Assembly (NCBI RefSeq): GCF_001667035.1
Contig: NZ_LZIR01000098.1
Span: forward strand, 36,340-100,339
Length of the DNA stretch: 64,000 bases
Direction of reading: 5' to 3'
Source of the DNA: Mycobacterium sp. 852002-51057_SCH5723018
GTDB taxonomy: Bacteria > Actinomycetota > Actinomycetes > Mycobacteriales > Mycobacteriaceae
Made by a program: the position numbers and the translations under genes. The notes under the pieces are model-generated. The model was given only the letters and a program-made list of their open reading frames with translations, had not been told where the DNA came from and searched no databases. Below, in pieces: positions 42,463-50,404 of this stretch; position 1 is the stretch's first letter, and each line of letters begins with the position of its first letter.

Positions 42463-43183
42463 GGCGAGGCCGGTGGTGGGCCTGACGGCCTATCTCGAAC
42501 AGATCCAGACCGGGGCCTGGGACATCCCCGCCGGTTACCTGCCGGCCGATTACTTCGAGGGCGTCACGATGGCCGGGGGCATCGCGGTGCTATTGCCGCC
42601 GCAGCCGCTGGACCCCGAGATAGTAGAAAGCCTGCTCGACGGCCTGGACGCCCTGGTGATCACCGGCGGCTACGACGTCGACCCCGAGCGCTACGCCCAG
42701 CAACCGCACCCGGCCACCGATCGCCCCCGCACCGACCGCGACGCCTGGGAATTCGCGCTGCTGCGCGGGGCGCTGGACCGTGGGCTTCCGGTGCTGGGCA
42801 TCTGCCGCGGCGCGCAGGTGCTCAACGTCGCGTTCGGCGGCACGCTGCACCAGCACCTTCCCGACGTCCTCGGCCACAGCGGCCATCGGGCGGGCAACGG
42901 GGTGTTCACCAGGCTGCCGGTTCGCACCGTGGCGGGCACCCGACTCGCCGCGCTGATCGGGGAATGCGCCGACGCGCCGTGCTACCACCACCAGGCGATC
43001 GACAAGGTCGGAGAGGGGCTGGTGGTCAGCGCGTGGGACCCCGACGGCGTGGTCGAGGCGGTGGAGCTGCCCGGCGAAAGCTTCATGCTCGCGGTGCAAT
43101 GGCACCCGGAGAAGTCGCTCGACGACCTGCGGCTGTTCAAGGCGGTGGTGGAGGCGGCTCGATCGCACGCGGCCGGCCGATGA
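42443..43183 (+). CDS. Gamma-glutamyl-gamma-aminobutyrate hydrolase family (PuuD-like)
   Basis: A 246-residue class I glutamine-amidotransferase-like hydrolase. The nucleophile is the Cys in VLGICRGAQVLNVAFGG near residue 117; the His is in LAVQWHPEKS near residue 220. The early GYLPADYFEGVTMAGG and LVITGGYDVDPERY are PuuD features. It would release glutamate from the glutamylated acid made by this operon. The GTG at 42443 overlaps glnA4 by 20 bases. Counterpart: Rv2859c. Confidence 0.92.
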   Translation: MALSGCRARPVVGLTAYLEQIQTGAWDIPAGYLPADYFEGVTMAGGIAVLLPPQPLDPEIVESLLDGLDALVITGGYDVDPERYAQQPHPATDRPRTDRDAWEFALLRGALDRGLPVLGICRGAQVLNVAFGGTLHQHLPDVLGHSGHRAGNGVFTRLPVRTVAGTRLAALIGECADAPCYHHQAIDKVGEGLVVSAWDPDGVVEAVELPGESFMLAVQWHPEKSLDDLRLFKAVVEAARSHAAGR

Positions 43184-44547
43184 CCGCGACGGAGCTGATC
43201 AACCCCGCGACCGAGGAAGCGTTGCGTTCGGTCGAGTTGCTGGACGCCGCCGCGGTTGACGACGCCGTGCGGCGGGCGCGGGTGGCCCAGCGGCGCTGGG
43301 CGCGGTTGGCGCCGGCCGACCGCGCGGCGGCCCTGCGGGCGTTCGCCGCCGCGGTCGACGCCCACACCGGCGAACTGGCCGCCCTCGAGGTGGCCAATTC
43401 CGGACACCCGATCACCGCGGCCGAGTGGGAGGCCGGTCACGTGCGCGACGTGCTGGCGTTCTACGCGGGCAGCCCGGAGCGCTTGTCCGGCAAGCAGATT
43501 CCCGTGGCTGGGGGACTCGACGTCACCTTTCACGAACCGTTGGGCGTGGTCGGGATCATCACGCCGTGGAACTTTCCGATGATGATCGCGTCCTGGGGCA
43601 TCGCGCCCGCGCTGGCCGCGGGCAACGCGGTGCTGGTCAAGCCCGCCGAATGGACGCCGCTGACGACGATGCGGCTGGGCGAGCTGGCCGTCGAGGCCGG
43701 GCTGGACGCCGACCTGCTGCAGGTGCTGCCGGGACGGGGCGCGGTGGTGGGGGAGCGGTTCGTCACCCACCCGGACGTTCGCAAGATCGTGTTCACCGGC
43801 TCCACCGAAGTCGGCAAGCGGGTGATGGCCGGCGCGGCGGCGAACGTCAAGCGGGTGACGCTGGAGCTGGGCGGCAAGAGCGCCAACATCGTTTTCGACG
43901 ACTGCGACCTCGAGCGCGCGGCGGCAACCGCGCCCGCCGGCGTGTTCGACAACGCCGGGCAAGACTGCTGCGCACGGAGCCGGATCCTGGTGCAGCGCAG
44001 CGTTTATGACCGGTTCATGGAACTGCTCGAGCCCGCGGTGAAGGCCATCGCCGTGGGCGACCCCAGCTCCCGCGACACCGAGATGGGCCCATTGGTGTCG
44101 GGCGCGCACCGCGACAAGGTGGCCTCCTACGTGCCCGACGGCGCCCCCGTCGCGTTCCGCGGCACCGCACCGGCCGGCCGCGGATTCTGGTTCCCACCAA
44201 CGGTTCTGACCCCGCAGCGCACCGACCGCAGCGTCACCGACGAGATCTTCGGCCCGGTCGTCACCGTGTTGCCCTTCGGCGACGAACACGACGCCATCAC
44301 GTTGGCCAACGACACCGCCTACGGCCTGTCGGGATCGGTCTGGACCGACGACCTGTCCCGGGCGCTGCGGGTATCGCGGGCGGTCGAGGCCGGCAACCTG
44401 TCTGTGAATTCGCACTCGTCGGTCCGGTACCACACGCCGTTCGGCGGTTTCAAGCAGTCGGGGCTGGGCCGCGAGCTAGGCGCGGACGCGCCGCTGCACT
44501 TCACGGAAACCAAGAACGTCTTCATCGCGATCAAGGAGGGACCGTGA
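43180..44547 (+). CDS. aldC: Aldehyde dehydrogenase AldC
   Basis: A 455-residue NAD(P)-dependent aldehyde dehydrogenase. Motifs: ITPWNFPMMIASWGIAPALAAGN, FTGSTEVGKRVM, the general-base Glu in TLELGGKSANIVF and the catalytic Cys in FDNAGQDCCARSRIL, near residue 265. PFGGFKQSGLGRELG closes the fold. In this operon it probably oxidises gamma-glutamyl-aminoaldehydes to acids, as PuuC does. The ATG at 43180 overlaps the upstream stop by four bases. Counterpart: Rv2858c. Confidence 0.94.
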   Translation: MTATELINPATEEALRSVELLDAAAVDDAVRRARVAQRRWARLAPADRAAALRAFAAAVDAHTGELAALEVANSGHPITAAEWEAGHVRDVLAFYAGSPERLSGKQIPVAGGLDVTFHEPLGVVGIITPWNFPMMIASWGIAPALAAGNAVLVKPAEWTPLTTMRLGELAVEAGLDADLLQVLPGRGAVVGERFVTHPDVRKIVFTGSTEVGKRVMAGAAANVKRVTLELGGKSANIVFDDCDLERAAATAPAGVFDNAGQDCCARSRILVQRSVYDRFMELLEPAVKAIAVGDPSSRDTEMGPLVSGAHRDKVASYVPDGAPVAFRGTAPAGRGFWFPPTVLTPQRTDRSVTDEIFGPVVTVLPFGDEHDAITLANDTAYGLSGSVWTDDLSRALRVSRAVEAGNLSVNSHSSVRYHTPFGGFKQSGLGRELGADAPLHFTETKNVFIAIKEGP

Positions 44548-45320
44548 TGGACCTGACGCGACGGCTGGCCGGCCGGGTAGTGGTCATCACCGGCGGTGGC
44601 AGCGGAATCGGTTTGGCCGGCGGACGGCGGATGCGCGCCGAAGGCGCGACCATCGTCGTCGGCGACATCGACCGCGACGCCGGCGCCGGGGCGGCGCGGG
44701 AGCTGTCGGGTTTGTTTGTGCCCACGGATGTTTCCGACGAGGCCGCGGTCAACGCGCTGTTCGACGCCGCGGCCGAAACCTACGGCCGGGTCGACGTCGC
44801 GTTCAACAACGCGGGGATCTCACCGCCCGAGGACGACCTGATCGAGAACACCGAACTTGCGGCGTGGCAACGAGTCCAGGACGTCAACCTCACCTCGGTG
44901 TACCTGTGCTGCCGGGCCGCGCTGCGCCACATGGTGCCCGCGCAGAAGGGTTCGATCATCAACACTGCGTCGTTCGTCGCCGTGCTGGGGTCGGCGACGT
45001 CGCAGATCTCCTACACCGCCTCCAAGGGCGGGGTGCTGGCCATGTCGCGGGAGCTGGGTGTGCAATTCGCCCGGCAGGGCATCCGGGTCAACGCGCTGTG
45101 CCCAGGACCGGTCAACACCCCACTGTTGCAAGAGCTTTTCGCCAATGACCCCGAAAGGGCCGCCCGCCGGCTGGTGCACGTTCCGTTGGGCCGCTTCGCC
45201 GAGCCCGACGAAATCGCTTCCGCCGTAGCATTTTTGGCCAGCGATGACGCGTCGTTTATCACCGCGTCGACGTTCTTGGTGGACGGCGGCATCAGCTCCG
45301 CCTACGTCACTCCGCTCTGA
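44547..45320 (+). CDS. Short-chain dehydrogenase/reductase
   Basis: A 257-residue classical SDR. NAD(P) binding: VVVITGGGSGIGLAGGRRM; structural NNAGISPPEDD; catalytic Ser in SFVAVLGSATSQISYTASKGG (Tyr and Lys in YTASK); then CPGPVNTPL. The C-terminal FITASTFLVDGGISSAYV fits a dehydrogenase of the FabG-like group. It is the last gene of the glnA4 operon; AAGGAGG at 44533-44539 gives a strong ribosome-binding site and the ATG overlaps the aldC stop by one base. Its substrate is unknown. Counterpart: Rv2857c. Confidence 0.92.
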   Translation: MDLTRRLAGRVVVITGGGSGIGLAGGRRMRAEGATIVVGDIDRDAGAGAARELSGLFVPTDVSDEAAVNALFDAAAETYGRVDVAFNNAGISPPEDDLIENTELAAWQRVQDVNLTSVYLCCRAALRHMVPAQKGSIINTASFVAVLGSATSQISYTASKGGVLAMSRELGVQFARQGIRVNALCPGPVNTPLLQELFANDPERAARRLVHVPLGRFAEPDEIASAVAFLASDDASFITASTFLVDGGISSAYVTPL

Positions 45321-45326
45321 GCGCCC

Positions 45327-46178
45327 CTACGCGACGGTGCCACGGTAGACGGGGATTGGTGCCGCGGCCGCCCAGGCCGCTGGGACCGACAGGGCGCCGA
45401 TCGACGTCGCGCTGCCGAACGCCGCAGCGATCGGCGCGCCACGGGCGCCACCCTGGTTCGGTAGGAGCCAGCGCAAGGCCGCCGCCTTGTTGAGCGAATT
45501 CAGTTGACTGATCGCCACGCCCGACGGCGCGCTCAGCGAGCCCAGCCTCGACAGGGACGACGTCACCGGACCCAGGGACGCATCGAGCGAGGCCACCGGC
45601 GACAGCGAAAACGCCTGCAGCGCCAGGGGAATGGTTGTGATCACAGCTAGGCCGGTCGACACGACCTCCGGCGCCGATCGCAGTGCCCACGTGCGAGGCG
45701 CTCCGCCGGCGGCGGAAGTGGGCGGCGGGGTGAAGGGCGTCATGGTCGATGCCTTCGCCGAGGCGGTGGCGTAGGCGTACATGGCGGCGACGTCCTGGGC
45801 CCAGATCCGTTCGTATTCGGCCTCGGTCGCCGCGATTTCCGGGCCGGCTTGGCCGAGGCGGTTTGCCGCGACCAGCGACCTCAGCTCCGCACGGTTGGCG
45901 TCGATTATCGGCGGGGCGACCATCGCCGCCAACGCCGACTGATGGGCGTTGGCGGCCGCCGCGGCCTGGGCGGCGGCTTGCCCGGCCCGTGCCGCGCTCG
46001 CGTTCAGCCAATCGATGTAGGGCGCCGTGGCTTCCGTCCTTGGCGTCTTGGCCGCTGCGGCGTGCAGGCCTGCGGCCAGCCGGTCCCAAGAAATGACGGC
46101 CTTGATCATCGATCCCGAGCCGGCACCTCGGTACATGCGTCCGGAGTTGATCTCCGGCGCCAGCATCATGAAATTCAT
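45327..46178 (-). CDS. Degenerate PPE family protein
   Basis: A 283-residue PPE-SVP protein: NFMMLAPEINSGRMYRGAGSGSM at the start and IGALSVPAAW near the end. Two features are unusual. The name-giving PPE is APE. The segment that normally holds the WxGPS turn is missing: LAAGLHAAAAKTPRTEATAPYIDWL replaces a stretch about 17 residues longer in the intact PPE at 7524. That turn contributes to the hairpin packing with PE partners, so pairing or secretion may be impaired. No PE gene is adjacent. It is convergent with the glnA4 operon. Confidence 0.85.
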   Translation of the reverse strand: MNFMMLAPEINSGRMYRGAGSGSMIKAVISWDRLAAGLHAAAAKTPRTEATAPYIDWLNASAARAGQAAAQAAAAANAHQSALAAMVAPPIIDANRAELRSLVAANRLGQAGPEIAATEAEYERIWAQDVAAMYAYATASAKASTMTPFTPPPTSAAGGAPRTWALRSAPEVVSTGLAVITTIPLALQAFSLSPVASLDASLGPVTSSLSRLGSLSAPSGVAISQLNSLNKAAALRWLLPNQGGARGAPIAAAFGSATSIGALSVPAAWAAAAPIPVYRGTVA

Positions 46179-46306
46179 CTGCGTCTGCCCCAAAACACTC
46201 ACGTCTACTTCAACCCATAGACGTCGGGGTTACATCGCCTCGTTCATGTAATGCTTCACACACCCCAGCGCGTCGCGCGTGGTCCCCGACGAGGCGCTAG
46301 CCCATT

Positions 46307-47533
46307 TCAGCTGTGATTGCGGTCGCCCGTGAAAGCGATTAACGGGATGGCCATTTCCACCGCGGTCGCGGCGCCGTGAAAACCTATGAGGCGGGCCGCC
46401 TCCGGCGGCTCGTGGCCGGTCGCCAGCACGGCGGCGTCGCCGGTGCAGACGATGACGACGTCGCCGATCCGCGGCAGATGTCTTGGGTTGACCGGCCCGA
46501 ACATGCCGGTGGCCACGGCCTGCTCACGGCTATACACCTGTGCCGAACCGTCGAGCGCCTCGCTCCACGCCGCCTGCACGTCGGCGGCGGCCCCGGGTTG
46601 GGTGTGCAAGTAGCGCACCCGTGGCTCGCCGACGACCACCCGCACCCCCGCCGCCAGCCGGGGGTCGGTGTCGAGGTCGAAGCGGGCCTCCGGCGGGACG
46701 TTGAGACCGCCGTGGTCGGCGGTCGCCAGCAGCGCCGCGCTCGCGGGTAGCGCCTCGACGAGCCGGGTCAGCAGCGCATCGACACGAGCCGCCGCTTCGT
46801 GCCACTGGACGGAGCCGATGCCGAACACATGGGCCGCGGTGTCCAGGTCGGCGATGTAGCCATAGACCAGGCCCGGCGCCGCGTTCAGCTCGTCAGTCAG
46901 CTGCTGGGCGTAGTCGTCGTCCGGATATGTGGGGCGAAAGCGGGCGCCGCGATACGCCGCGTCGGTCAGTCCGCTGCCCAGGAAAGCGGCGGGCAGCACG
47001 GCGCGCGCGCCGATGCCGGCCCGCCCGAGCCGTTCGAACCAGGTGGGCAGCGGTTGCCATTCGGCGGGCGGCGGGTCGTCGCGCCACTGGATGTGATTGA
47101 GCACCCTGTCGGTGCCGGGCACGTTGAGCGTGAAACCGAGGATGCCGTGTTCGCCGGGCTGGGCTCCAGTGGCCAGGGACACCAGGCTGCTCGGGGTGGT
47201 CGACGGAAAGGTGCAGGTGAGTTCGCTGAGCCGTCCCGCGCCACCGGCCAGGACGGACGCGAGCAGGGGTGCGCTGCCGGCCAGTTGCGGGAGCAGGTGC
47301 CAACCAAGTCCGTCGACCAATACCACCGCTACGCGATCCTTCGCGCCCACCGATTCCGCGACGCCGAGGCTGTCGACAGCGCCCGGCGCACCGAGCAACG
47401 CCGCCGCGGCGGGCAGCACGTCGCAGATCGAACCGGGCGCTGGACCGGTTTGACGGCGAGTCGCGCCGCTAGTCGACGAAGCCAAGATCTCTCTTGGCTG
47501 CCTCGATAAAAGCTTGTCGCAGACGGTCGTCAT
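46307..47533 (-). CDS. Type I phosphodiesterase / nucleotide pyrophosphatase family
   Basis: A 408-residue alkaline-phosphatase-superfamily hydrolase. Metal-site signatures: VAVVLVDGLGWHLLPQL (first Asp), TCTFPSTTPSSLVSLATG (nucleophilic Thr), YIADLDTAAHVFG (Asp/His) and LLATADHGGLNVP (Asp/His). The substrate is a phosphodiester or nucleotide not identified here. No signal peptide is evident. The ATG at 47533 has AAAAGG nine bases upstream but overlaps the preceding gene by 65 bases; an in-frame TTG at 47485 would cut that to 17. Confidence 0.88.
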   Translation of the reverse strand: MTTVCDKLLSRQPREILASSTSGATRRQTGPAPGSICDVLPAAAALLGAPGAVDSLGVAESVGAKDRVAVVLVDGLGWHLLPQLAGSAPLLASVLAGGAGRLSELTCTFPSTTPSSLVSLATGAQPGEHGILGFTLNVPGTDRVLNHIQWRDDPPPAEWQPLPTWFERLGRAGIGARAVLPAAFLGSGLTDAAYRGARFRPTYPDDDYAQQLTDELNAAPGLVYGYIADLDTAAHVFGIGSVQWHEAAARVDALLTRLVEALPASAALLATADHGGLNVPPEARFDLDTDPRLAAGVRVVVGEPRVRYLHTQPGAAADVQAAWSEALDGSAQVYSREQAVATGMFGPVNPRHLPRIGDVVIVCTGDAAVLATGHEPPEAARLIGFHGAATAVEMAIPLIAFTGDRNHS

Positions 47534-48167
47534 CGCGTTGCACCTTTTCTACGACTCTTTGCAATTCTGACACCTTGCCTCCGTAACTTCGGGGATTGCC
47601 GGCCTTGGCAATCGCCAGAGCCAGCGGCTGGATTAAGTTCTGTATATCGTTATGCTTATCAACGAGTTCTCCTCGCGCTTTATCAACTGCAGCTGAACCG
47701 ATGAGTTCGACTGTCGCCGAGGCGCTTCGGCACTTGCCGCTCTGGGTGGCGTAAGCAGCGCTTTTGTCGACCACCGCACTCATCTCGAAGTCATCGGTTC
47801 TCGCCAATTGATGAGTGAATTCGAACTCTACTTCTGACAAATCGGTATATGCGGTGAGAAAATCTGCGTACGCGGACTTTCGCTGCTCCTTGCTGAATTG
47901 GACGGCGACGCGGTCCGTCTCAGCTTTGATTTGGTTGCCGGATGCACGGTAGGCCAGGCTACTGGCCGTCACACCCACCACTACGGTCGCAAATATTCCC
48001 GCCAGCGCTAACCAGAACTCGTTTGAGCGGCGTGAGCGTGACTTGGCCGCTTCTTGCTCGCGGGTGCTCGGCCGCGGCGGACCGGCATCTTTGGTTGAGT
48101 TGTCCGGGCTTGCTTTGTCCGGCTCCTCTTCAGGCCCGTTCGGCGGTGGCGAAGTGCCTTGGGTCAT
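47469..48167 (-). CDS. Unrecognised membrane-anchored coiled-coil protein
   Basis: A 232-residue protein I cannot assign to a family. Residues 1-49 are Pro/Glu/Lys/Asp-rich and probably disordered. One membrane segment (WLALAGIFATVVVGVTASSLAY) spans about 52-73. The rest is mostly helical and coiled-coil-like (IKAETDRVAVQFSKEQRKSAYADFLTAYTDL, EFTHQLARTDDFEMSAVVDK, VVEKVQRDDDRLRQAFIEAAKRDLG), facing outward or inward depending on topology. Its base composition is visibly lower in GC than its neighbours, which hints at acquisition. It lies 75 bases after the last hydrogenase-operon gene. Confidence 0.75.
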   Translation of the reverse strand: MTQGTSPPPNGPEEEPDKASPDNSTKDAGPPRPSTREQEAAKSRSRRSNEFWLALAGIFATVVVGVTASSLAYRASGNQIKAETDRVAVQFSKEQRKSAYADFLTAYTDLSEVEFEFTHQLARTDDFEMSAVVDKSAAYATQSGKCRSASATVELIGSAAVDKARGELVDKHNDIQNLIQPLALAIAKAGNPRSYGGKVSELQRVVEKVQRDDDRLRQAFIEAAKRDLGFVD

Positions 48168-48242
48168 GTGGCACAGACTACTTCGCCGCGCATCCCCTTT
48201 GAGCGGCCGTCAAATATCCCGGCGCTGACAGCCCGGCTTGAA

Positions 48243-48983
48243 CTACACGTGCGCGAGCCGCTGGCTCGTCACCCGCAGCTGACGTTCGGTGCTGTCGGCG
48301 AGCGCGCGAAGCTGCTCAGGCGCGAGCCGGCCGCACAGCCGGCCCCAGTGCACCGCGACCTCGTCGCCGACGGCGACGTCGGGCACCGCGCTGTACCCGT
48401 CGGCCCAGATGTCGAGCCGGCGCACCGACGGCTCGGACAGCGCGAGCTCCCGGCCGTTCCACGCCAGCTTCCGGCACAACACCTCGACGTCATCGTCGGC
48501 GCGGGAAACCACTGTGCCCCAGGTGATTCGGCAGTTGTCGAGGACATTGAGTGGCTGCTCATCCATGCCCCGGCCCAAGAACCGGGTCCAGGGGTAGACG
48601 CCGAACACGTGGAAGTTGTGGTCGGGGGCGGCTTCGCGGGCGAGGTCGGGGGTGAGGTGGGTCCAGTAGTGGCCGGCTTGGGGGCCGATGACGGCCAGCA
48701 GCGCGTCGAAGAAGTCTAGGGGGTCCAGCTCGGCGCCGAGACCGCCGCCGAGCCAGTACGACTCAACGAGCCGATAATCCAGCGGATCGGCGATTCCGGT
48801 CAGTTGAGACAGCACACGCAGGTATGGCCAGGCCCCGGAAAACCTGGTCGCCGCGCGGCGCACCTCGTCGACGGAGCCATCGCGCAGCGTGGCCCCCAGC
48901 GGGGGACCGCAGTAACCCAGGGCGTTGGGGGCATACGCGTATCGGGCGAACATCTCGGCGCCGCGGGTGTGGGTGGTGGTCAA
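48243..48983 (-). CDS. Hydrogenase-operon protein of unknown function (DUF6390-like)
   Basis: A 246-residue cytoplasmic protein that I believe belongs to DUF6390. Distinct features are RYAYAPNALGYCGPP, AATRFSGAWPYLRVLSQLTGIADPLDYRLVESYWLGGGL, HNFHVFGVYPWTRFLG and CRITWGTVVSRADDDVEVLCRKLAWNG. No catalytic or metal motif is obvious. Its ATG overlaps the hypD stop by four bases, so it is tightly coupled to hydrogenase maturation and is the last gene of the operon. A maturation or stability factor is the natural guess. Confidence 0.8.
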   Translation of the reverse strand: MTTTHTRGAEMFARYAYAPNALGYCGPPLGATLRDGSVDEVRRAATRFSGAWPYLRVLSQLTGIADPLDYRLVESYWLGGGLGAELDPLDFFDALLAVIGPQAGHYWTHLTPDLAREAAPDHNFHVFGVYPWTRFLGRGMDEQPLNVLDNCRITWGTVVSRADDDVEVLCRKLAWNGRELALSEPSVRRLDIWADGYSAVPDVAVGDEVAVHWGRLCGRLAPEQLRALADSTERQLRVTSQRLAHV

Positions 48984-50107
48984 GTTCGGCCTACGAGTTT
49001 GGCGGCGTCACGGTGCATGCGCCCGAAGTTGTAGTACGCCGCGCAGGCTCCTTCGGGGGAGACCATGCATGTTCCGATCGGCGTCTCCGGGGTGCAGGCG
49101 GTGCCGAAAACCTTGCATTCCCAGGGCTTGAGCACTCCCTTGAGCACCTCGCCGCATTGGCAGGCCTTGGGGTCGGCGACCCGCACGCCGGGCATGGCGA
49201 ACCGCAACTCGGCGTCGAACTCCGCGAAGTCGTCGTGCAGCCGCAGGGCGCTTTGGGAGATGAACCCCAGGCCGCGCCACTCGAAGTGCGGGCGCAGCGC
49301 AAACACGCGGCCCAGCAGCGCCAGCGCGGCGGGGTTGCCGTGCTCGGGCACGACCCGCTTGTACTGGTTTTCCACCTCGCAGCGGCCCTCGCGGATCTGG
49401 GTCAACAGCATGGCGACCGCCGCCAGAATATCGAGCGGCTCGAACCCGGCCACCACCAACGGCTTTCGATACACCTCCGGCACGAACCGGTAGGGCCGGT
49501 TGCCCACCACGGTCGAGACGTGCCCGGGGCCGATGAACCCCGAGAGCCGCAGATCCGGGGATTCCAGGATGGCCTTGATCGGCGGGACGATGGTGACGTG
49601 GTTGCAGAACACGCTGAAGTTGGGCAGTCCGAGGTCGCGGGCCCGGACCAGCGTCACCGCGGTCGAGGGTGCGGTGGTCTCAAAACCGATGGCGAAGAAC
49701 ACCACCTGTTTGTCGGGGTTGTCGACCGCGATCTTCAGCGCGTCCAGCGGTGAGTAGACGAACCGCACGTCGGCGCCTTTGGCTTTGGCGTCCAGCAGGC
49801 TCCCGTTCGAGCCGGGCACCCGCATCATGTCGCCAAAGCAGGTGAAGATCACCTCGGGCTGGCCGGCCAGCCACATCGCGTCGTCGATGCGGCCCATCGG
49901 AATCACGCACACCGGACACCCCGGGCCGTGCACCAGTTCGACGTTGTCGGGCAGCAGGTGTTCGATGCCGTGGCGGTAGATGGTGTGGGTGTGCCCACCG
50001 CACACCTCCATGAACTTGAACTCCTCACCGCCGCTCGCCAGATGCTCGATGGCGCCCAGCAGCTTGCGGGCCGCGGCCGGATCACGGAATTCGTCAACGA
50101 ATTTCAT
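48980..50107 (-). CDS. hypD: Hydrogenase maturation protein HypD
   Basis: A 375-residue iron-sulfur scaffold on which the Fe(CN)2CO unit is built with HypC. Family motifs: FMEVCGGHTHTIYRHG, HGPGCPVCVIPMGRID, FFAIGFETTAPS and FISGP-like GFIGPGHVSTVVG. The C-terminal cysteines for the 4Fe-4S cluster are in KACQCGEVLKG, PWECKVFGTACTPETPIGTCMVSPEGACAAYY. Length is standard. It lies 12 bases after the second hypC, the expected complex partner. Confidence 0.98.
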   Translation of the reverse strand: MKFVDEFRDPAAARKLLGAIEHLASGGEEFKFMEVCGGHTHTIYRHGIEHLLPDNVELVHGPGCPVCVIPMGRIDDAMWLAGQPEVIFTCFGDMMRVPGSNGSLLDAKAKGADVRFVYSPLDALKIAVDNPDKQVVFFAIGFETTAPSTAVTLVRARDLGLPNFSVFCNHVTIVPPIKAILESPDLRLSGFIGPGHVSTVVGNRPYRFVPEVYRKPLVVAGFEPLDILAAVAMLLTQIREGRCEVENQYKRVVPEHGNPAALALLGRVFALRPHFEWRGLGFISQSALRLHDDFAEFDAELRFAMPGVRVADPKACQCGEVLKGVLKPWECKVFGTACTPETPIGTCMVSPEGACAAYYNFGRMHRDAAKLVGRT

Positions 50108-50119
50108 TGCGGCGCCTCC

Positions 50120-50392
50120 TCAGACGATCGCGGACGAGTCGAAGGCTTCCATCTCGGTGGCATAGGCCTCGCCGAGTTTCTTGATGGCCGCCAGGGTGAG
50201 CAGAGCCTCGGTCTCGTCGATCTTGGCCATCGCGAACCCGACATGGACCAACACCCACTCGTCGGGGATGGGCAGGTCGTCGGCCAGCAGCCGCACGCTG
50301 ATCGTGCGCTGTACCCCACTGACGTCGACCTTCGCCAGATAGTTTGCCGGATCGGTGATTTCGACGATCCGGCCGGGAATCCCCAAACACAT
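50120..50392 (-). CDS. hypC: Hydrogenase maturation chaperone HypC (second copy)
   Basis: A 90-residue HypC. It begins MCLGIPGRIVEITD, with the N-terminal Cys2 that carries iron to HypD, and continues AKVDVSGVQRTISVRLLADD and EWVLVHVGFAMAKIDE, the OB-fold of the family. It is 12 bases from hypD and 12 from hypE, suggesting this copy serves the HypCD complex. A second copy at 55275 sits beside the protease and hypF. Confidence 0.96.
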   Translation of the reverse strand: MCLGIPGRIVEITDPANYLAKVDVSGVQRTISVRLLADDLPIPDEWVLVHVGFAMAKIDETEALLTLAAIKKLGEAYATEMEAFDSSAIV

Positions 50393-50404
50393 CTCAGTCT
50401 CCTT

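Noticed and set aside
47469..48983. Prophage or genomic-island boundary near the low-GC gene.
   Set aside because: No integrase, transposase, terminal repeats or tRNA end was found; only one gene is compositionally odd.
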